A stretch of DNA of 64,000 nucleotides from Frateuria edaphi. GTDB taxonomy: Bacteria; Pseudomonadota; Gammaproteobacteria; Xanthomonadales; Rhodanobacteraceae. Below the pieces are notes generated by a model. That model worked only from the letters and a program-made list of their open reading frames with translations. It was not told the DNA's origin and ran no database searches. The stretch lies in contig NZ_CP088251.1 of the NCBI RefSeq assembly GCF_021117405.1, forward strand, positions 1,054,001 to 1,118,000, written 5' to 3'. Below, in pieces: positions 47,232 to 58,839 of the stretch (the stretch's first letter is position 1; every line of letters begins with the position of its first letter). Both the position numbers and the translations under genes were made by a program.

Positions 47232-47903
47232 ATGAGCACGCCCGAGCACGGCCTGGCCCGCACCGACGCGACGGACGCCGCGGCGGCACGACCGCACGCG
47301 TCGTCCGGCCCGCTGCTGATCTGCGAGCATTGCGACACGGTGCACCGCAGTCACGCGCTGGCGCGGGGCGAGACCATGCGCTGCGTGCGTTGCGGCGCGT
47401 TGCTCGCCCGTTACCACGTGCTCAACGCCGGCGGCATGCTCGCGCTGGTGCTCACGGCGCTGATCGTGTTCCTGATCGCCAACGTGTGGCCGGTGGTCAC
47501 CCTGGGCCTGGGTTCGCAGCAGAGCAGCGCCACGCTGTGGGGCATTATCCTGAAGATGTGGGGGCAGGGCGCGCCGATCGTGGCGGTGATCGCCGCGGCT
47601 ACGCTGTTCTTCTTCCCGCTGAACAAGATGCTGATGCTGGGCTGGGTGCTCTTCTTCGCCCGCGAAGGCCGGCGGGCGCCCGGCTTCGCGTCCATCATGA
47701 AGACCCTTTACTACCTGCAGCCGTGGACGATGAGCGAGGTCTTCGTGTTGGGCGCGATCGTGTCCATCGTCAAGGCGCACGCGTATTTCGACGTACAGCC
47801 GGATCCCGGCATCTGGGCTTACGGCGTCCTCATGTTGTTGATCACGGTGTTCTCGGGGATCGACCTGCGCTCGCTCTGGGGCATCACGGAGCCGGACGAA
47901 TGA
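47232..47903 (+). CDS. pqiA: Paraquat-inducible protein A, first half-type subunit (PqiA domain)
   Basis: 223 residues: an N-terminal zinc ribbon (LICEHCDTVHRSHALARGET and MRCVRCGALL) and about four helices (MLALVLTALIVFLIANVWPV; IVAVIAAATLFFFPLNKMLM; MSEVFVLGAIVSIVKAHAYF). E. coli PqiA is a single protein of about 417 residues with two such ribbon-plus-membrane units; here each unit is its own gene. This is the N-terminal unit. It overlaps the next gene by ATGA. PqiA energises or stabilises lipid traffic through the PqiBC tunnel. Confidence 0.9.
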   Translation: MSTPEHGLARTDATDAAAARPHASSGPLLICEHCDTVHRSHALARGETMRCVRCGALLARYHVLNAGGMLALVLTALIVFLIANVWPVVTLGLGSQQSSATLWGIILKMWGQGAPIVAVIAAATLFFFPLNKMLMLGWVLFFAREGRRAPGFASIMKTLYYLQPWTMSEVFVLGAIVSIVKAHAYFDVQPDPGIWAYGVLMLLITVFSGIDLRSLWGITEPDE

Positions 47904-48520
47904 GCCGCGCGCCGCGCGCCGCGCAACTGGGCATCATCGGCTGCCACGTGTGCGGCCTGGTCTGCCGCGCGCCCACAGGGGACGACGCGGCCTGCCCGCG
48001 CTGCGGCGCGGCGCTGCACCGGCGCAAGCGCGACAGTATCGGCCGCACGTGGGCGTTGCTGGCGGCCGCGTTCATCCTGTACATCCCGGCCAACGTGCTG
48101 CCGATCATGCGCACGGTGAGCCTGGGCGACATCGACGACAACACCATCATCAGCGGCGTGGTGGAACTGTGGGTCAAGGGTTCGCCGAGCCTCGCGGTGA
48201 TCGTGTTCACCGCCTCGATCGTCGTGCCGATGACCAAGTTCCTGGTGCTGGGCACGCTGCTGGCGAGCACGCAGCGCCGCAGCCGATGGGCGCTGCGCCA
48301 GCGTGCCAAGCTCTACCGCGCGGTCGAGTTCATCGGCTACTGGTCGATGCTGGACGTGTTCGTCGTCGCGCTGCTTACCGCGCTGGTGCGTTTCGGCTTC
48401 TTCAGCGAGGTCGAGCCGCTGCCGGGCGTGGTGTTCTTCGGCCTGACCGTGATACTTACGATGTTTTCCTCGATGAGCTTCGACCCCCGATTGATGTGGG
48501 ATGGACCCGACGATGACTGA
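47900..48520 (+). CDS. pqiA: Paraquat-inducible protein A, second half-type subunit (PqiA domain)
   Basis: 206 residues with its own zinc ribbon (IIGCHVCGLVCRAP and AACPRCGAALHRRKRD) and four helices (TWALLAAAFILYIPANVLPI; VIVFTASIVVPMTKFLVLGT; LDVFVVALLTALVRFGFF). The IPANVLPIM and GYWSMLDVFVVALL segments are family signatures. It corresponds to the C-terminal half of fused PqiA. Start overlaps the first pqiA stop, and its own stop overlaps the pqiB start region, so all four genes are translationally coupled. Confidence 0.9.
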   Translation: MSRAPRAAQLGIIGCHVCGLVCRAPTGDDAACPRCGAALHRRKRDSIGRTWALLAAAFILYIPANVLPIMRTVSLGDIDDNTIISGVVELWVKGSPSLAVIVFTASIVVPMTKFLVLGTLLASTQRRSRWALRQRAKLYRAVEFIGYWSMLDVFVVALLTALVRFGFFSEVEPLPGVVFFGLTVILTMFSSMSFDPRLMWDGPDDD

Positions 48521-50180
48521 GCAGAACCCGCGCGAGGACTTGCCCGAGCCGGTGGTGCGCAAGCACCGCTTCAGCCTTTCGCTGATTTGGCTGGTGCCGG
48601 CACTGGCCGCGCTGGTCGGCCTGTCGCTGGTGGTGCACGCCTGGCTGCAGGCGGGGCCGGAGATCAACATCACTTTCCAGACCGCCGAGGGCCTGGAGTC
48701 CGGCAAGACGCCGGTCAAGTACAAGAACGTGGTGATCGGCAAGGTCACCGGCCTGGACCTGACCGAGGACCGCGAGCGGGTGCGCGTCACGGTCGCACTG
48801 AACAAGAGCGCCGAGAGCTTCGCCACCAAGGGCACGCGTTACTGGGTGGTGCGTCCGCGCATCGGCCTGGGCGGTGTGTCGGGCGTGGATACGCTGCTCT
48901 CGGGCGCCTTCATCGGCACCGACGTGGGCGATTCGAAGGAAGAGCAGTACGAGTTCGCCGGCCTGGAAACACCGCCGGCGGTGCTGCATGGCGCGCCCGG
49001 CAAGAGCTTCGTGCTCCACACCGACGACCTGGGGTCGCTCGACACCGGCTCCCCGGTGTACTACCGGCGCATCCAGGTCGGCCGCGTGTCGTCCTATACG
49101 CTGGACAAGGACGGCAAGGGCGTATCGCTGCGCATCTTCATCGACGGGCCGAACGACCGCTTCGTCACGCGTGGGACGCGCTTCTGGAATGCCAGCGGCG
49201 TCGACGTGTCGCTCGGCGCCAACGGGCTGAAGCTCAACACGCAGTCGCTGGCGACGGTCATCGCCGGCGGCGTGGCGTTCGAGGAGCCACGCGGCCCGCA
49301 CGACGCGACCCCGGCGCCCGAGGACGCCGACTTCGCACTGTTCAACGACGAGGCCACCGCCATGGCGCCGCCGGACGGCCCGCCGCGCTACATCCGGATG
49401 CGGTTCAACCAGTCGCTGCGCGGGCTGGCGGTCGACGCGCCGGTGGAGTTCCTGGGTGTGAACATCGGCAAGGTCGTGTCCCTCACCATGGACTACGACG
49501 CGAAACACACGCGCTTCCCGCTCACCGTGGGCGCGGTGGTCTACCCGCAGCGACTCGGCAATGCCTACGACAAGCTCGCTGCGCAGGCGGGGATGAAGGA
49601 CGGACGCGTCGACCTGGCGCGCATGTTCGGCCCGCTGGTCGCGCACGGCCTGCGTGCGCAGGCGCGCACCGGCAACCTGCTGACCGGACAGCTGTACATC
49701 GCGCTGGACTTCGTGCCCAAGGCGCCCAAGGCGAGCTTCGACCTGGCCGCGACGCCGATCGAACTGCCCACCGCGCCCGGCAGCTTCGACAAGCTGCAGG
49801 AGCAGCTGGCAGACATCGTCACCAAGGTGCAGAAGATTCCATTCGACAGCATCGGGCACAACCTGAACCAGACGCTGGCGGATCTGGACCGCACGCTCAA
49901 GCAGGTCAACGGCGACGTGTTGCCCGAGCTCAAGGGCACGCTCAAGGGAGCGCAGCGGACGTTGGGCAGCGCCGACAATGCGCTGTCGGCCGATTCGCCG
50001 TTGCAGCAGAACCTGGGTGGCACGCTGGAGGAGTTGCGCCGCATGGCCCGTTCGCTGCGCGCGCTGACCGATTACCTGGGCGTGCATCCGGAGGCATTGA
50101 TCCGCGGCCGGCCGGACGATCCGCCCCCGGCGCAACCCGAACGCATCCAGCCGCCCGCCCGGCAAGGGAGCAAGCCATGA
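48501..50180 (+). CDS. pqiB: Intermembrane lipid transport protein PqiB (MCE family)
   Basis: 559 residues, close to E. coli PqiB (546). One N-terminal membrane helix (FSLSLIWLVPALAALVGLSL) is followed by three MCE domains (residues about 52-142, 165-262 and 295-405; for example GLESGKTPVKYKNVVIGKVT, LDTGSPVYYRRIQVGRVSSY and APVEFLGVNIGKVVSLTMDY) and a long C-terminal helical needle (LADIVTKVQKIPFDSIGHNL). PqiB hexamers form a tunnel across the periplasm. ATG 48501 overlaps the upstream gene by 20 bases; ATG 48513 is an alternative start. Confidence 0.95.
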   Translation: MDPTMTEQNPREDLPEPVVRKHRFSLSLIWLVPALAALVGLSLVVHAWLQAGPEINITFQTAEGLESGKTPVKYKNVVIGKVTGLDLTEDRERVRVTVALNKSAESFATKGTRYWVVRPRIGLGGVSGVDTLLSGAFIGTDVGDSKEEQYEFAGLETPPAVLHGAPGKSFVLHTDDLGSLDTGSPVYYRRIQVGRVSSYTLDKDGKGVSLRIFIDGPNDRFVTRGTRFWNASGVDVSLGANGLKLNTQSLATVIAGGVAFEEPRGPHDATPAPEDADFALFNDEATAMAPPDGPPRYIRMRFNQSLRGLAVDAPVEFLGVNIGKVVSLTMDYDAKHTRFPLTVGAVVYPQRLGNAYDKLAAQAGMKDGRVDLARMFGPLVAHGLRAQARTGNLLTGQLYIALDFVPKAPKASFDLAATPIELPTAPGSFDKLQEQLADIVTKVQKIPFDSIGHNLNQTLADLDRTLKQVNGDVLPELKGTLKGAQRTLGSADNALSADSPLQQNLGGTLEELRRMARSLRALTDYLGVHPEALIRGRPDDPPPAQPERIQPPARQGSKP

Positions 50181-50779
50181 TCCGCATGCGAAACCTGGTT
50201 GCCGCCGCGCTGGCGCTGGGGCTGGCCGGCTGCGCCTCCGAGCCGGCGCACTACTACACGTTGCTGGCGCCGGCGCCGGCGGATGCCGGCACGGCGAGCC
50301 GTGCGCCCTTCGACTTCGAATTGATGCCGGTCGGCATTCCCGCCCAGGTCGACCAGCCCCAGCTGGTGATCCGCCAGGGCGGGCAGGGCGTGGCTCCGCT
50401 GTCGGGCGAACGCTGGATCGCACCGCTGGCCGACGAGGTGCGGGCCGCGTTGTCGGCCGACCTGTCCCAGTCGCTGCACGCCCGGGACGCCACCGGCATG
50501 CCCTCCGGCGGCAAGCCGCGGCTGCGCATCAAGGTCGATCTGCGGCGGTTCGATTCGGCACCCGGCGACTACGCGCTGGTGGATGCCGCCTGGACCGTGC
50601 GCCAGTTGCAGGGCGACGCCACGCTCGCCTGCACCAGCCAGATCCGCGAGCCTGTCGGGGCCGGTTACGGCGCGCTGGTCGAAGGCCACCAGCAGGCACT
50701 GGCCAGGCTCGCCGGAGAGATCGCCCGGGTCGCCGGACCGGTCGCGGCGGGCAAGCCGACTGCCTGCCCCAACCCGTAG
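50177..50779 (+). CDS. pqiC: Outer-membrane lipoprotein PqiC (ABC-type transport auxiliary domain)
   Basis: 200 residues. A lipobox (ALALGLAGCASEPAH) directs lipidation; the rest is the PqiC/YmbA fold with YYTLLAPAP, VGIPAQVDQPQLVIRQG and RWIAPLADEVRAALSADLSQ. It docks the PqiB needle at the outer membrane. It overlaps pqiB by ATGA. The TAG stop at 50777-50779 lies at the outer edge of a family B palindrome. Confidence 0.93.
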   Translation: MIRMRNLVAAALALGLAGCASEPAHYYTLLAPAPADAGTASRAPFDFELMPVGIPAQVDQPQLVIRQGGQGVAPLSGERWIAPLADEVRAALSADLSQSLHARDATGMPSGGKPRLRIKVDLRRFDSAPGDYALVDAAWTVRQLQGDATLACTSQIREPVGAGYGALVEGHQQALARLAGEIARVAGPVAAGKPTACPNP

Positions 50780-50840
50780 GATCGGCTTCAGCCCACCGCC
50801 GTAAGCGCGGGAAGGAGCGGTGGGCTGAAGCGCACCCTAC
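50776..50840. repeat. Family B palindrome providing the pqiC stop codon
   Basis: GTAGGATCGGCTTCAGCCCA begins the left arm at 50776, and the right arm (50819-50840) reads GGTGGGCTGAAGCGCACCCT then AC. Arms of 22 bases pair with few mismatches. The GTAGG at its left edge contains the pqiC TAG. Confidence 0.88.
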
Positions 50841-50894
50841 GCCAGGCTGTCAAACCACGGCTTCCTTCTTGGCTCCAAGCGGGCGCTGGGCTAG

Positions 50895-53723
<2,829 letters not shown>

Positions 53724-53727
53724 GCCC

Positions 53728-54258
53728 ATGAACCATCTGTTCCGAGCCTCGCTGCTGGTCTGCACCCTCGCGCTGTCGGCGTGCGGCTTCCACCTGCGCC
53801 AGAGCGCCGCGCTGCCGACCTCGATGCAGCGCATGCATCTGACCGTCAACGGCGGCGGCAGCCTGCAGCGCGACCTGGCCCGCGCACTGGAGGATTCCGG
53901 CGTTACCCTCGAGGACGAGGGCGGTCCGGGCATCGCCGAGCTGAAGATTCCCGTCGCCGCGTTCGACACCGATACGCTGAGCGTCAGCGGTGGCGCCCGC
54001 GTCACCGAATACACGGTCCGCTATCAGGTGCGCTTCGAGGTCGACGACAGCAACGGGCAGGCGCTGGTGCCGCAGCAGCGCGTCGACATGTCGCGCGACT
54101 TCAGCTACGACGCGCTCAACACCGTCGGCACCGATGCCCAGGTGGAGGAAATCCGCCGCAGTCTCAACGACGACATGGTGCAGGCGATCCTGTTCCGCCT
54201 GCAGGCGGCCGGTCGCCACCAGCTGGCCGAACCGGCCGCGGCGTCCAGCGCAGGCTGA
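53728..54258 (+). CDS. lptE: LPS-assembly lipoprotein LptE
   Basis: 176 residues with a lipobox (TLALSACGFHLRQSAALP), the hallmark GFHLR opening of mature LptE. The rest alternates strands and helices (MHLTVNGGGSLQRDLARALE; ARVTEYTVRYQVRFEVDD) and ends in an Ala-rich tail. LptE plugs the LptD barrel and is needed for LPS export to the outer leaflet. leuS-lptE-holA-nadD is a conserved order in Gammaproteobacteria, and spacing of 4 and 1 bases here supports one operon. Confidence 0.95.
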   Translation: MNHLFRASLLVCTLALSACGFHLRQSAALPTSMQRMHLTVNGGGSLQRDLARALEDSGVTLEDEGGPGIAELKIPVAAFDTDTLSVSGGARVTEYTVRYQVRFEVDDSNGQALVPQQRVDMSRDFSYDALNTVGTDAQVEEIRRSLNDDMVQAILFRLQAAGRHQLAEPAAASSAG

Positions 54259-54259
54259 C

Positions 54260-55270
54260 ATGCCGCTCTCGCCCGCCCAGTGGAACAAGGTGTTGGCGTC
54301 CGATCGCCTGGCGCCGGTCTATCTGCTGGCGGGCGAGGAACTGCTGGTACTGGAAGCTGCCGACGCGCTGCGCGCGCGTGCCCGCGAGCTGGGCTACGCC
54401 GAACGCGAGGTGCTCGAGGCCGGCCAGCATTTCGACTGGGACGATCTTGCCCGCTCCGCCGCGGGCATGTCGCTGTTCGCCAGCCGCCGCCTGCTCGACC
54501 TGCGCCTGCCGACCGGACGGCCGGGCGTGGAGGGTGCGAAGGCCATCACCGCGTTCTGCGCCGATCCGCCGCCGGACGTGACCCTGCTGATAAGCGCGGT
54601 GGAGTGGAGCAACAAGCACGAGGGCGTCTGGACCAAACAGGTCGATGCCGCCGGCGTGCTGGCGGTGTTCAATGCCCCCAAGCCGCAGGAATGGTCGTCG
54701 TGGATCGGCGCGCGACTCGCCTCGCGCGGGCTTGCCGCGACGCCCGACGCCGCCGCGCTGCTGGCCGAACGGGTCGAGGGCAACCTGCTCGCCGCGGCGC
54801 AGGAGATCGACAAGCTGGTCGTGCTGCACGGCAGCGGTCGCATCGATGCGGCCGAGATGGAAAACCTGGTCGCCGACAGCGCCCGCTACGACGCGTTCAA
54901 GCTCACCGATGCCGCCTTCGCCGGCGACGGCGGCCGCGCGCTGCGCATCCTGGCCGGCCTGCGCGGCGAGGGCGAGGACCTGATCCCGCTGATGGGCTGG
55001 CTGGTCAACCAGTTGCAGCTCGCATTGCGCCTGGCCAACGCGCGCGATTTTGCCGCGCAGGCGCGCGCCGAGCGGCTGTGGCCAGCGCGCGAGCAACTCT
55101 TCCGCAAGGCCCTGCGACGCGCCCCGCGCGAGCACTGGCTGGCCTGCCTGGCCAGGGCTTCCCGTATCGACCGGATGGCGAAGGGCCGCGAGTGGGGTGA
55201 ACCGTGGCTGGAGGCGGAGCGCCTGATCGCCGCCATCGCCGAGCCGCGCGCGGCCGCGGCACTGGCATGA
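54260..55270 (+). CDS. holA: DNA polymerase III subunit delta
   Basis: 336 residues (E. coli 343). It opens PLSPAQWNKVLASDRLAPVY and has the conserved LLAGEELLVLEAADALRAR, LRLPTGRPGVEGAKAI, LLISAVEWSNKHEGVWTKQV and the C-terminal LRGEGEDLIPLMGWLVNQLQ. Delta opens the beta clamp within the clamp loader. It starts 1 base after the lptE stop. The Walker-like motif of other clamp-loader subunits is absent, as expected for delta. Confidence 0.95.
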   Translation: MPLSPAQWNKVLASDRLAPVYLLAGEELLVLEAADALRARARELGYAEREVLEAGQHFDWDDLARSAAGMSLFASRRLLDLRLPTGRPGVEGAKAITAFCADPPPDVTLLISAVEWSNKHEGVWTKQVDAAGVLAVFNAPKPQEWSSWIGARLASRGLAATPDAAALLAERVEGNLLAAAQEIDKLVVLHGSGRIDAAEMENLVADSARYDAFKLTDAAFAGDGGRALRILAGLRGEGEDLIPLMGWLVNQLQLALRLANARDFAAQARAERLWPAREQLFRKALRRAPREHWLACLARASRIDRMAKGREWGEPWLEAERLIAAIAEPRAAAALA

Positions 55271-55319
55271 GCGCGCGTTCTGCGCCCTCTCCGGTTAGCG
55301 CAGAGGAAGCCAGGGCATC

Positions 55320-55976
55320 ATGCGCCCCCTAGCCATCCTCGGCGGCACGTTCGACCCAATCCACATCGCCCACCTGGCGGTGGCGTGGGAGGCGGCCGAA
55401 TTGCTGGACGCAGACGTGCACCTCATGCCGGCCGCCGTACCGCCGCACCGGCCGCCACCGATCGCCGACGCCACCACTCGCGTGGCCATGCTTCGCGCGG
55501 CGTTGCGCGGGCAGGACCGGCTTGGCCTGGATACCCGCGAACTGGCCCGCGGTGGCCCGTCGTACACGGTCGACACCCTGGCCGAGTTGCGTGCGGAGGA
55601 GGGCGACCGGCCGATCGTGCTGCTGCTGGGCGCCGACGCCTTCGCTGGCCTCCCGGGCTGGCATCGGTGGCACGCGCTCTTCGAGGCCGCGCACATCGGC
55701 GTGCTTTCGCGCCCCGGTGTCGCGCGCGACTGGCCGGCGGAGCTGGCCGAACAGATGGTTGCGCGCCAGGTCGCCGATCCGCGCCAGCTGTGCGTACAGC
55801 CTGCCGGAAAAATCGTCGAACTGGACGTCACGCCGCTGGACATCTCGGCCACCCGCATCCGCGACCTGCTCGCGGCCGGCCGCGATCCGCGCTACCTGCT
55901 GCCCGAGGCCCTGTTCGACGATCCGGCGTTGCTGGCGCCGTACCGCGAACATGATTTCCGGGAGAGGCTGCCGTGA
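55320..55976 (+). CDS. nadD: Nicotinate-nucleotide adenylyltransferase
   Basis: 218 residues. The nucleotidyltransferase motif is LAILGGTFDPIHIAHLAVAW; the substrate-specificity stretch is MPAAVPPHRPPPIADATTR, with VLLLGADAFAGLPGWHRW and, near the end, LDISATRIRDLLAAGRDPRY. It makes deamido-NAD from nicotinate mononucleotide and ATP. It normally precedes rsfS and rlmH, but here rsfS is some 6 kb away (62137). The following GNAT gene overlaps its stop. Confidence 0.97.
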   Translation: MRPLAILGGTFDPIHIAHLAVAWEAAELLDADVHLMPAAVPPHRPPPIADATTRVAMLRAALRGQDRLGLDTRELARGGPSYTVDTLAELRAEEGDRPIVLLLGADAFAGLPGWHRWHALFEAAHIGVLSRPGVARDWPAELAEQMVARQVADPRQLCVQPAGKIVELDVTPLDISATRIRDLLAAGRDPRYLLPEALFDDPALLAPYREHDFRERLP

Positions 55977-56428
55977 CGGTTGCCGTGCGAAACGTGGCGC
56001 GTGCCGACCACGACGCGTGGCTTTCCCTGTGGGACGGCTACAACGCCTTCTACGGGCGTGCCGATGCGACCGCGTTGCCGGCCGAGGTCACCGCAATGAC
56101 CTGGTCGCGCTTCTTCGACGCCTACGAACCCGTGCATGCGCTGGTGGCCGAGGCCGACGGCGAGTTGCTGGGCTTGGCGCACTACCTGCTCCACCGCAGC
56201 ACCATCCGCATCGAGCCCAGCTGCTACCTGCAGGACCTGTTCACCGTGCCCGCCGCCCGTGGCCGCGGGGTCGGGCGCGCATTGATCGAAGCGGTCTATG
56301 ACCGTGCGCGAGCGGCCGGTTGCTCGCGGGTGTACTGGCAGACGCACGAGAGCAATGCCACGGCCATGGCCCTGTACGACACGTTGGCCGAGCGCTCGGG
56401 CTTCGTCGTCTACCGCCGGGACATGTAG
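55973..56428 (+). CDS. GNAT family N-acetyltransferase (GTG start)
   Basis: 151 residues from a GTG at 55973 that overlaps the nadD TGA. GGAGAGG at 55961 is the ribosome-binding site. It opens VAVRNVARADHDAWLSLWDG and the acetyl-CoA motif is LQDLFTVPAARGRGVGRALI, followed by YDRARAAGCSRVYWQTHESN. Closest in style to general small-molecule acetyltransferases; the substrate is unknown. Its coupling to nadD suggests co-expression rather than shared chemistry. Confidence 0.88.
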   Translation: MTVAVRNVARADHDAWLSLWDGYNAFYGRADATALPAEVTAMTWSRFFDAYEPVHALVAEADGELLGLAHYLLHRSTIRIEPSCYLQDLFTVPAARGRGVGRALIEAVYDRARAAGCSRVYWQTHESNATAMALYDTLAERSGFVVYRRDM

Positions 56429-56435
56429 TGCGCGC

Positions 56436-57044
56436 TCAGCCGACCCGCGGCACAAAGCGCAACGCCACCGAATTCATGCAGTAACGCAGCCCGGTCGGCT
56501 CAGGGCCATCGGTGAAAACGTGGCCCAGGTGGCTGTCGCAGCCGGCGCAGCTGATCGCGGTACGGGCCCAGCCGAACATGCGGTCGGTACTCTCGATGAC
56601 GTTCTGCTTCGCGATCGGCTGCCAGAAGCTTGGCCAGCCGGTGCCCGAATCGAACTCGGTGGCGGCGTCGTAGAGCGCGGTGTCGCAGGCCAGGCAGCGG
56701 AACAGGCCCGGCACCGGCGGTCGCTCGTGCGGTCCGCTGAAGGCGCGCTCGGTACCGTTGCGGCGCATGACGACGTAGGACGCCTCGGGCAGGCGCTCTC
56801 GCCACTGCGCGTCGGTGAGTACCAGTTTGCGAACGTGGCAGGGGCCCAGGCGATGACCGTCGTCGGCGAAACATTCGAGCAACAAGTCCCGGCCGTTCGC
56901 CGCGGCCGGAGCCGCCGGCACGGGACGTGCGGACAGCCGCGGAATCAGCACGCCGCCGCCTACCGCAGCGAGCGCGCCGCCGGCCAGGGCTGCGCCCAGG
57001 AAGCGGCGCCGTTCCATGGTGACGATGTCGTTGGTTCGGGACAT
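56436..57044 (-). CDS. msrB: Exported peptide methionine-(R)-S-oxide reductase, Tat signal
   Basis: 202 residues. The N-terminus carries a twin-arginine pattern (MERRRFLGAALAGGALAAVG), so the enzyme is probably Tat-exported. The MsrB domain occupies residues about 72-200: VLTDAQWRERLPEASYVVMR, zinc cysteines 117/120 (FRCLACDTALY) and 166/169 (ISCAGCDSHLGHVF), TGWPSFWQP and the catalytic Cys189 in LRYCMNSVALRF. Extra cysteines at 58 and 69 in a short insert could help in thiol relay. It repairs Met-(R)-sulfoxide in envelope proteins, and the DipZ-like gene beside it is a fitting electron donor. Confidence 0.93.
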   Translation of the reverse strand: MSRTNDIVTMERRRFLGAALAGGALAAVGGGVLIPRLSARPVPAAPAAANGRDLLLECFADDGHRLGPCHVRKLVLTDAQWRERLPEASYVVMRRNGTERAFSGPHERPPVPGLFRCLACDTALYDAATEFDSGTGWPSFWQPIAKQNVIESTDRMFGWARTAISCAGCDSHLGHVFTDGPEPTGLRYCMNSVALRFVPRVG

Positions 57045-57062
57045 GGCAACCTCCGAAAAGGA

Positions 57063-58796
57063 TCAGCCGAAGGTGAAGGCGTACGCGCGCACGCCCGGGT
57101 CGAGGAAGGTGATTTCGAACAGCCGCTCGCCGTTGCCGTGCTTCTGGCGAACCAGCTGGTACAGGCGCTGCTCGGTAACGGTGCCGTAACCGTCCGCGTC
57201 GACGTCCATGCCGTGGTCCTGTCCAGGCGGCTTGCCGTCGAGGGTGATTCGGAAGCGCACTGGTTTGCCGTTGGCGCCGGGGCCCAGGACTAGGTGCAGG
57301 TCGCGGCCGCGGAAGCGGTAGACAATGCGGCCGCCCGCTCGTTCGAGACCGGCATTTTCCGCATGCACGGTCCAACGCCCATCCAGCGACCACTGGCCGG
57401 ACATCAGCGTGGCCGCTGCGTGGTAGGTCCAGGCGTCGTCGTGGGCGACCTGGCCACCGGCGAAGTGTGCGCTGCGGGCATAGCCGACGTAGGTTTCCGG
57501 CGAGCGCATCGGGTCACCCGAACCGGCCGCCTGCGCGCCCTGGCTGCCCGGTCGTACGTGGCCGCCGGGCAGGTCGTGGTAGCCGGCTTCGGTGAGCAGC
57601 TGGCGGATGGTGTCCTCGCTCTGTGCGTAGTCGCCCTCGCCGAAGTGATGTGCGCGGATGTTGCCCTTCGCATCGATGAAGTAGTGCGCCGGCCAGTACT
57701 GGTTGTCGAAGCCCTTCCAGATGGCGTAGTCGTTGTCGAGCGCCACGGGATAATTCACGCCCAGTTCCTTCACCGCGCGCGCCACGTTGGCCGGTTCCTT
57801 CTCGAAGGCGAACTCCGGCGCATGCACGCCGATCACCACCAGGCCGTGGTCCTTGTACTTGTCGTACCAACCGCGCACGTAAGGCAGCGAGCGCAGGCAG
57901 TTGATGCAGGAATAGGTCCAGAAATCGACCACCACCACCTTGCCGCGCAGCGATTCGCGCGTGAGCGGCGGCGTGTTCAGCCAGCCGGTGGCGCCGGCCA
58001 GCGAGGGCATCTGCCCTTCCACCGGTAGCGGCGCGCCGGCCTGGTGCACGGGCTCGGGCGCAGAGGGCGGGCGCGTGGCCTGCAGCAGCTTCTGTTCCAG
58101 GCCGCCGGTATTGGCGAGCGCGACGCGGGTGAGCAGGCCGGTATCCAGTCCCAGCGCGATCGCCGCCACGCCGGCCAGCACCAGCACGCCGAGCGCGCGG
58201 CGCACCCATTCGCCTGCGCCGAGCGAGCGCTTCATCAGGGCGAACACCTGGCCGCCGATCAGCAGCGCCAGCGCCAGCGAAGTGGCCGCGCCGGCGGCGT
58301 AGGTGAGCAGCAGCAGCGTGGTCTGGACGCTGGCGCCGTTCAGCGCCGCGCCGGTCAACAGCAGACCCAGGATCGGACCGGCGCAGGGCGCCCACAACAG
58401 GCCAGTGGCAATACCCAGGCCGGCGGCCGACCATGCCGAGCCCTCGCCATCCGAACGCTGCGACAGCCGGTTGCCCAGCGCCACGAACGGCCGCGTCATC
58501 CATTCAGCCAGCCGCGTGGAAAGCAGGGTGAGGCCGAGCAAGGCCAGCACCACCAGCGCGACGATGCGGCCGTACTGGTTGGCGCGGATCGCCCAGCTAC
58601 CGCCCACCGCCGCCAGGGTGGCGACCAGCGCGAAGGTAAGCGCCATGCCGAGCAGCATCGGCAGGCCGTTGCGCGCGAAAGGCCGGTCGGCGCGCGCGAA
58701 CACGAACGGCAGCACGGGCAGGATGCAGGGGCTCAGGATGGTCAGCACGCCGCCGAGGTAGGCGAGGATCAGCAACAGCATGGGATGAGGTTCCAC
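57063..58796 (-). CDS. dipZ: DipZ-type thiol:disulfide transporter (CcdA + TlpA-like + C-terminal beta domain)
   Basis: 577 residues. Residues 1-225 are a CcdA-like six-helix membrane module with redox cysteines Cys24 (LSPCILPVLPFVFA) and Cys138 (LLWAPCAGPILG). Residues about 255-400 are an extracytoplasmic TlpA/AhpC-like thioredoxin with CxxC (DFWTYSCINCLRSLPYVRGW; Cys297, Cys300). Residues about 430-577 are the C-terminal beta domain of the DipZ family (ETYVGYARSAHFAGG and TLDGKPPGQDHGMDV). It should carry reducing power from cytoplasmic thioredoxin to the envelope. It sits directly upstream of the exported MsrB (18-base gap), same strand. Confidence 0.92.
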   Translation of the reverse strand: MEPHPMLLLILAYLGGVLTILSPCILPVLPFVFARADRPFARNGLPMLLGMALTFALVATLAAVGGSWAIRANQYGRIVALVVLALLGLTLLSTRLAEWMTRPFVALGNRLSQRSDGEGSAWSAAGLGIATGLLWAPCAGPILGLLLTGAALNGASVQTTLLLLTYAAGAATSLALALLIGGQVFALMKRSLGAGEWVRRALGVLVLAGVAAIALGLDTGLLTRVALANTGGLEQKLLQATRPPSAPEPVHQAGAPLPVEGQMPSLAGATGWLNTPPLTRESLRGKVVVVDFWTYSCINCLRSLPYVRGWYDKYKDHGLVVIGVHAPEFAFEKEPANVARAVKELGVNYPVALDNDYAIWKGFDNQYWPAHYFIDAKGNIRAHHFGEGDYAQSEDTIRQLLTEAGYHDLPGGHVRPGSQGAQAAGSGDPMRSPETYVGYARSAHFAGGQVAHDDAWTYHAAATLMSGQWSLDGRWTVHAENAGLERAGGRIVYRFRGRDLHLVLGPGANGKPVRFRITLDGKPPGQDHGMDVDADGYGTVTEQRLYQLVRQKHGNGERLFEITFLDPGVRAYAFTFG

Positions 58797-58839
58797 GGGA
58801 GTGTGGCTGGGTATTCGACCGTGAGTCGCTGCCGGTTAC

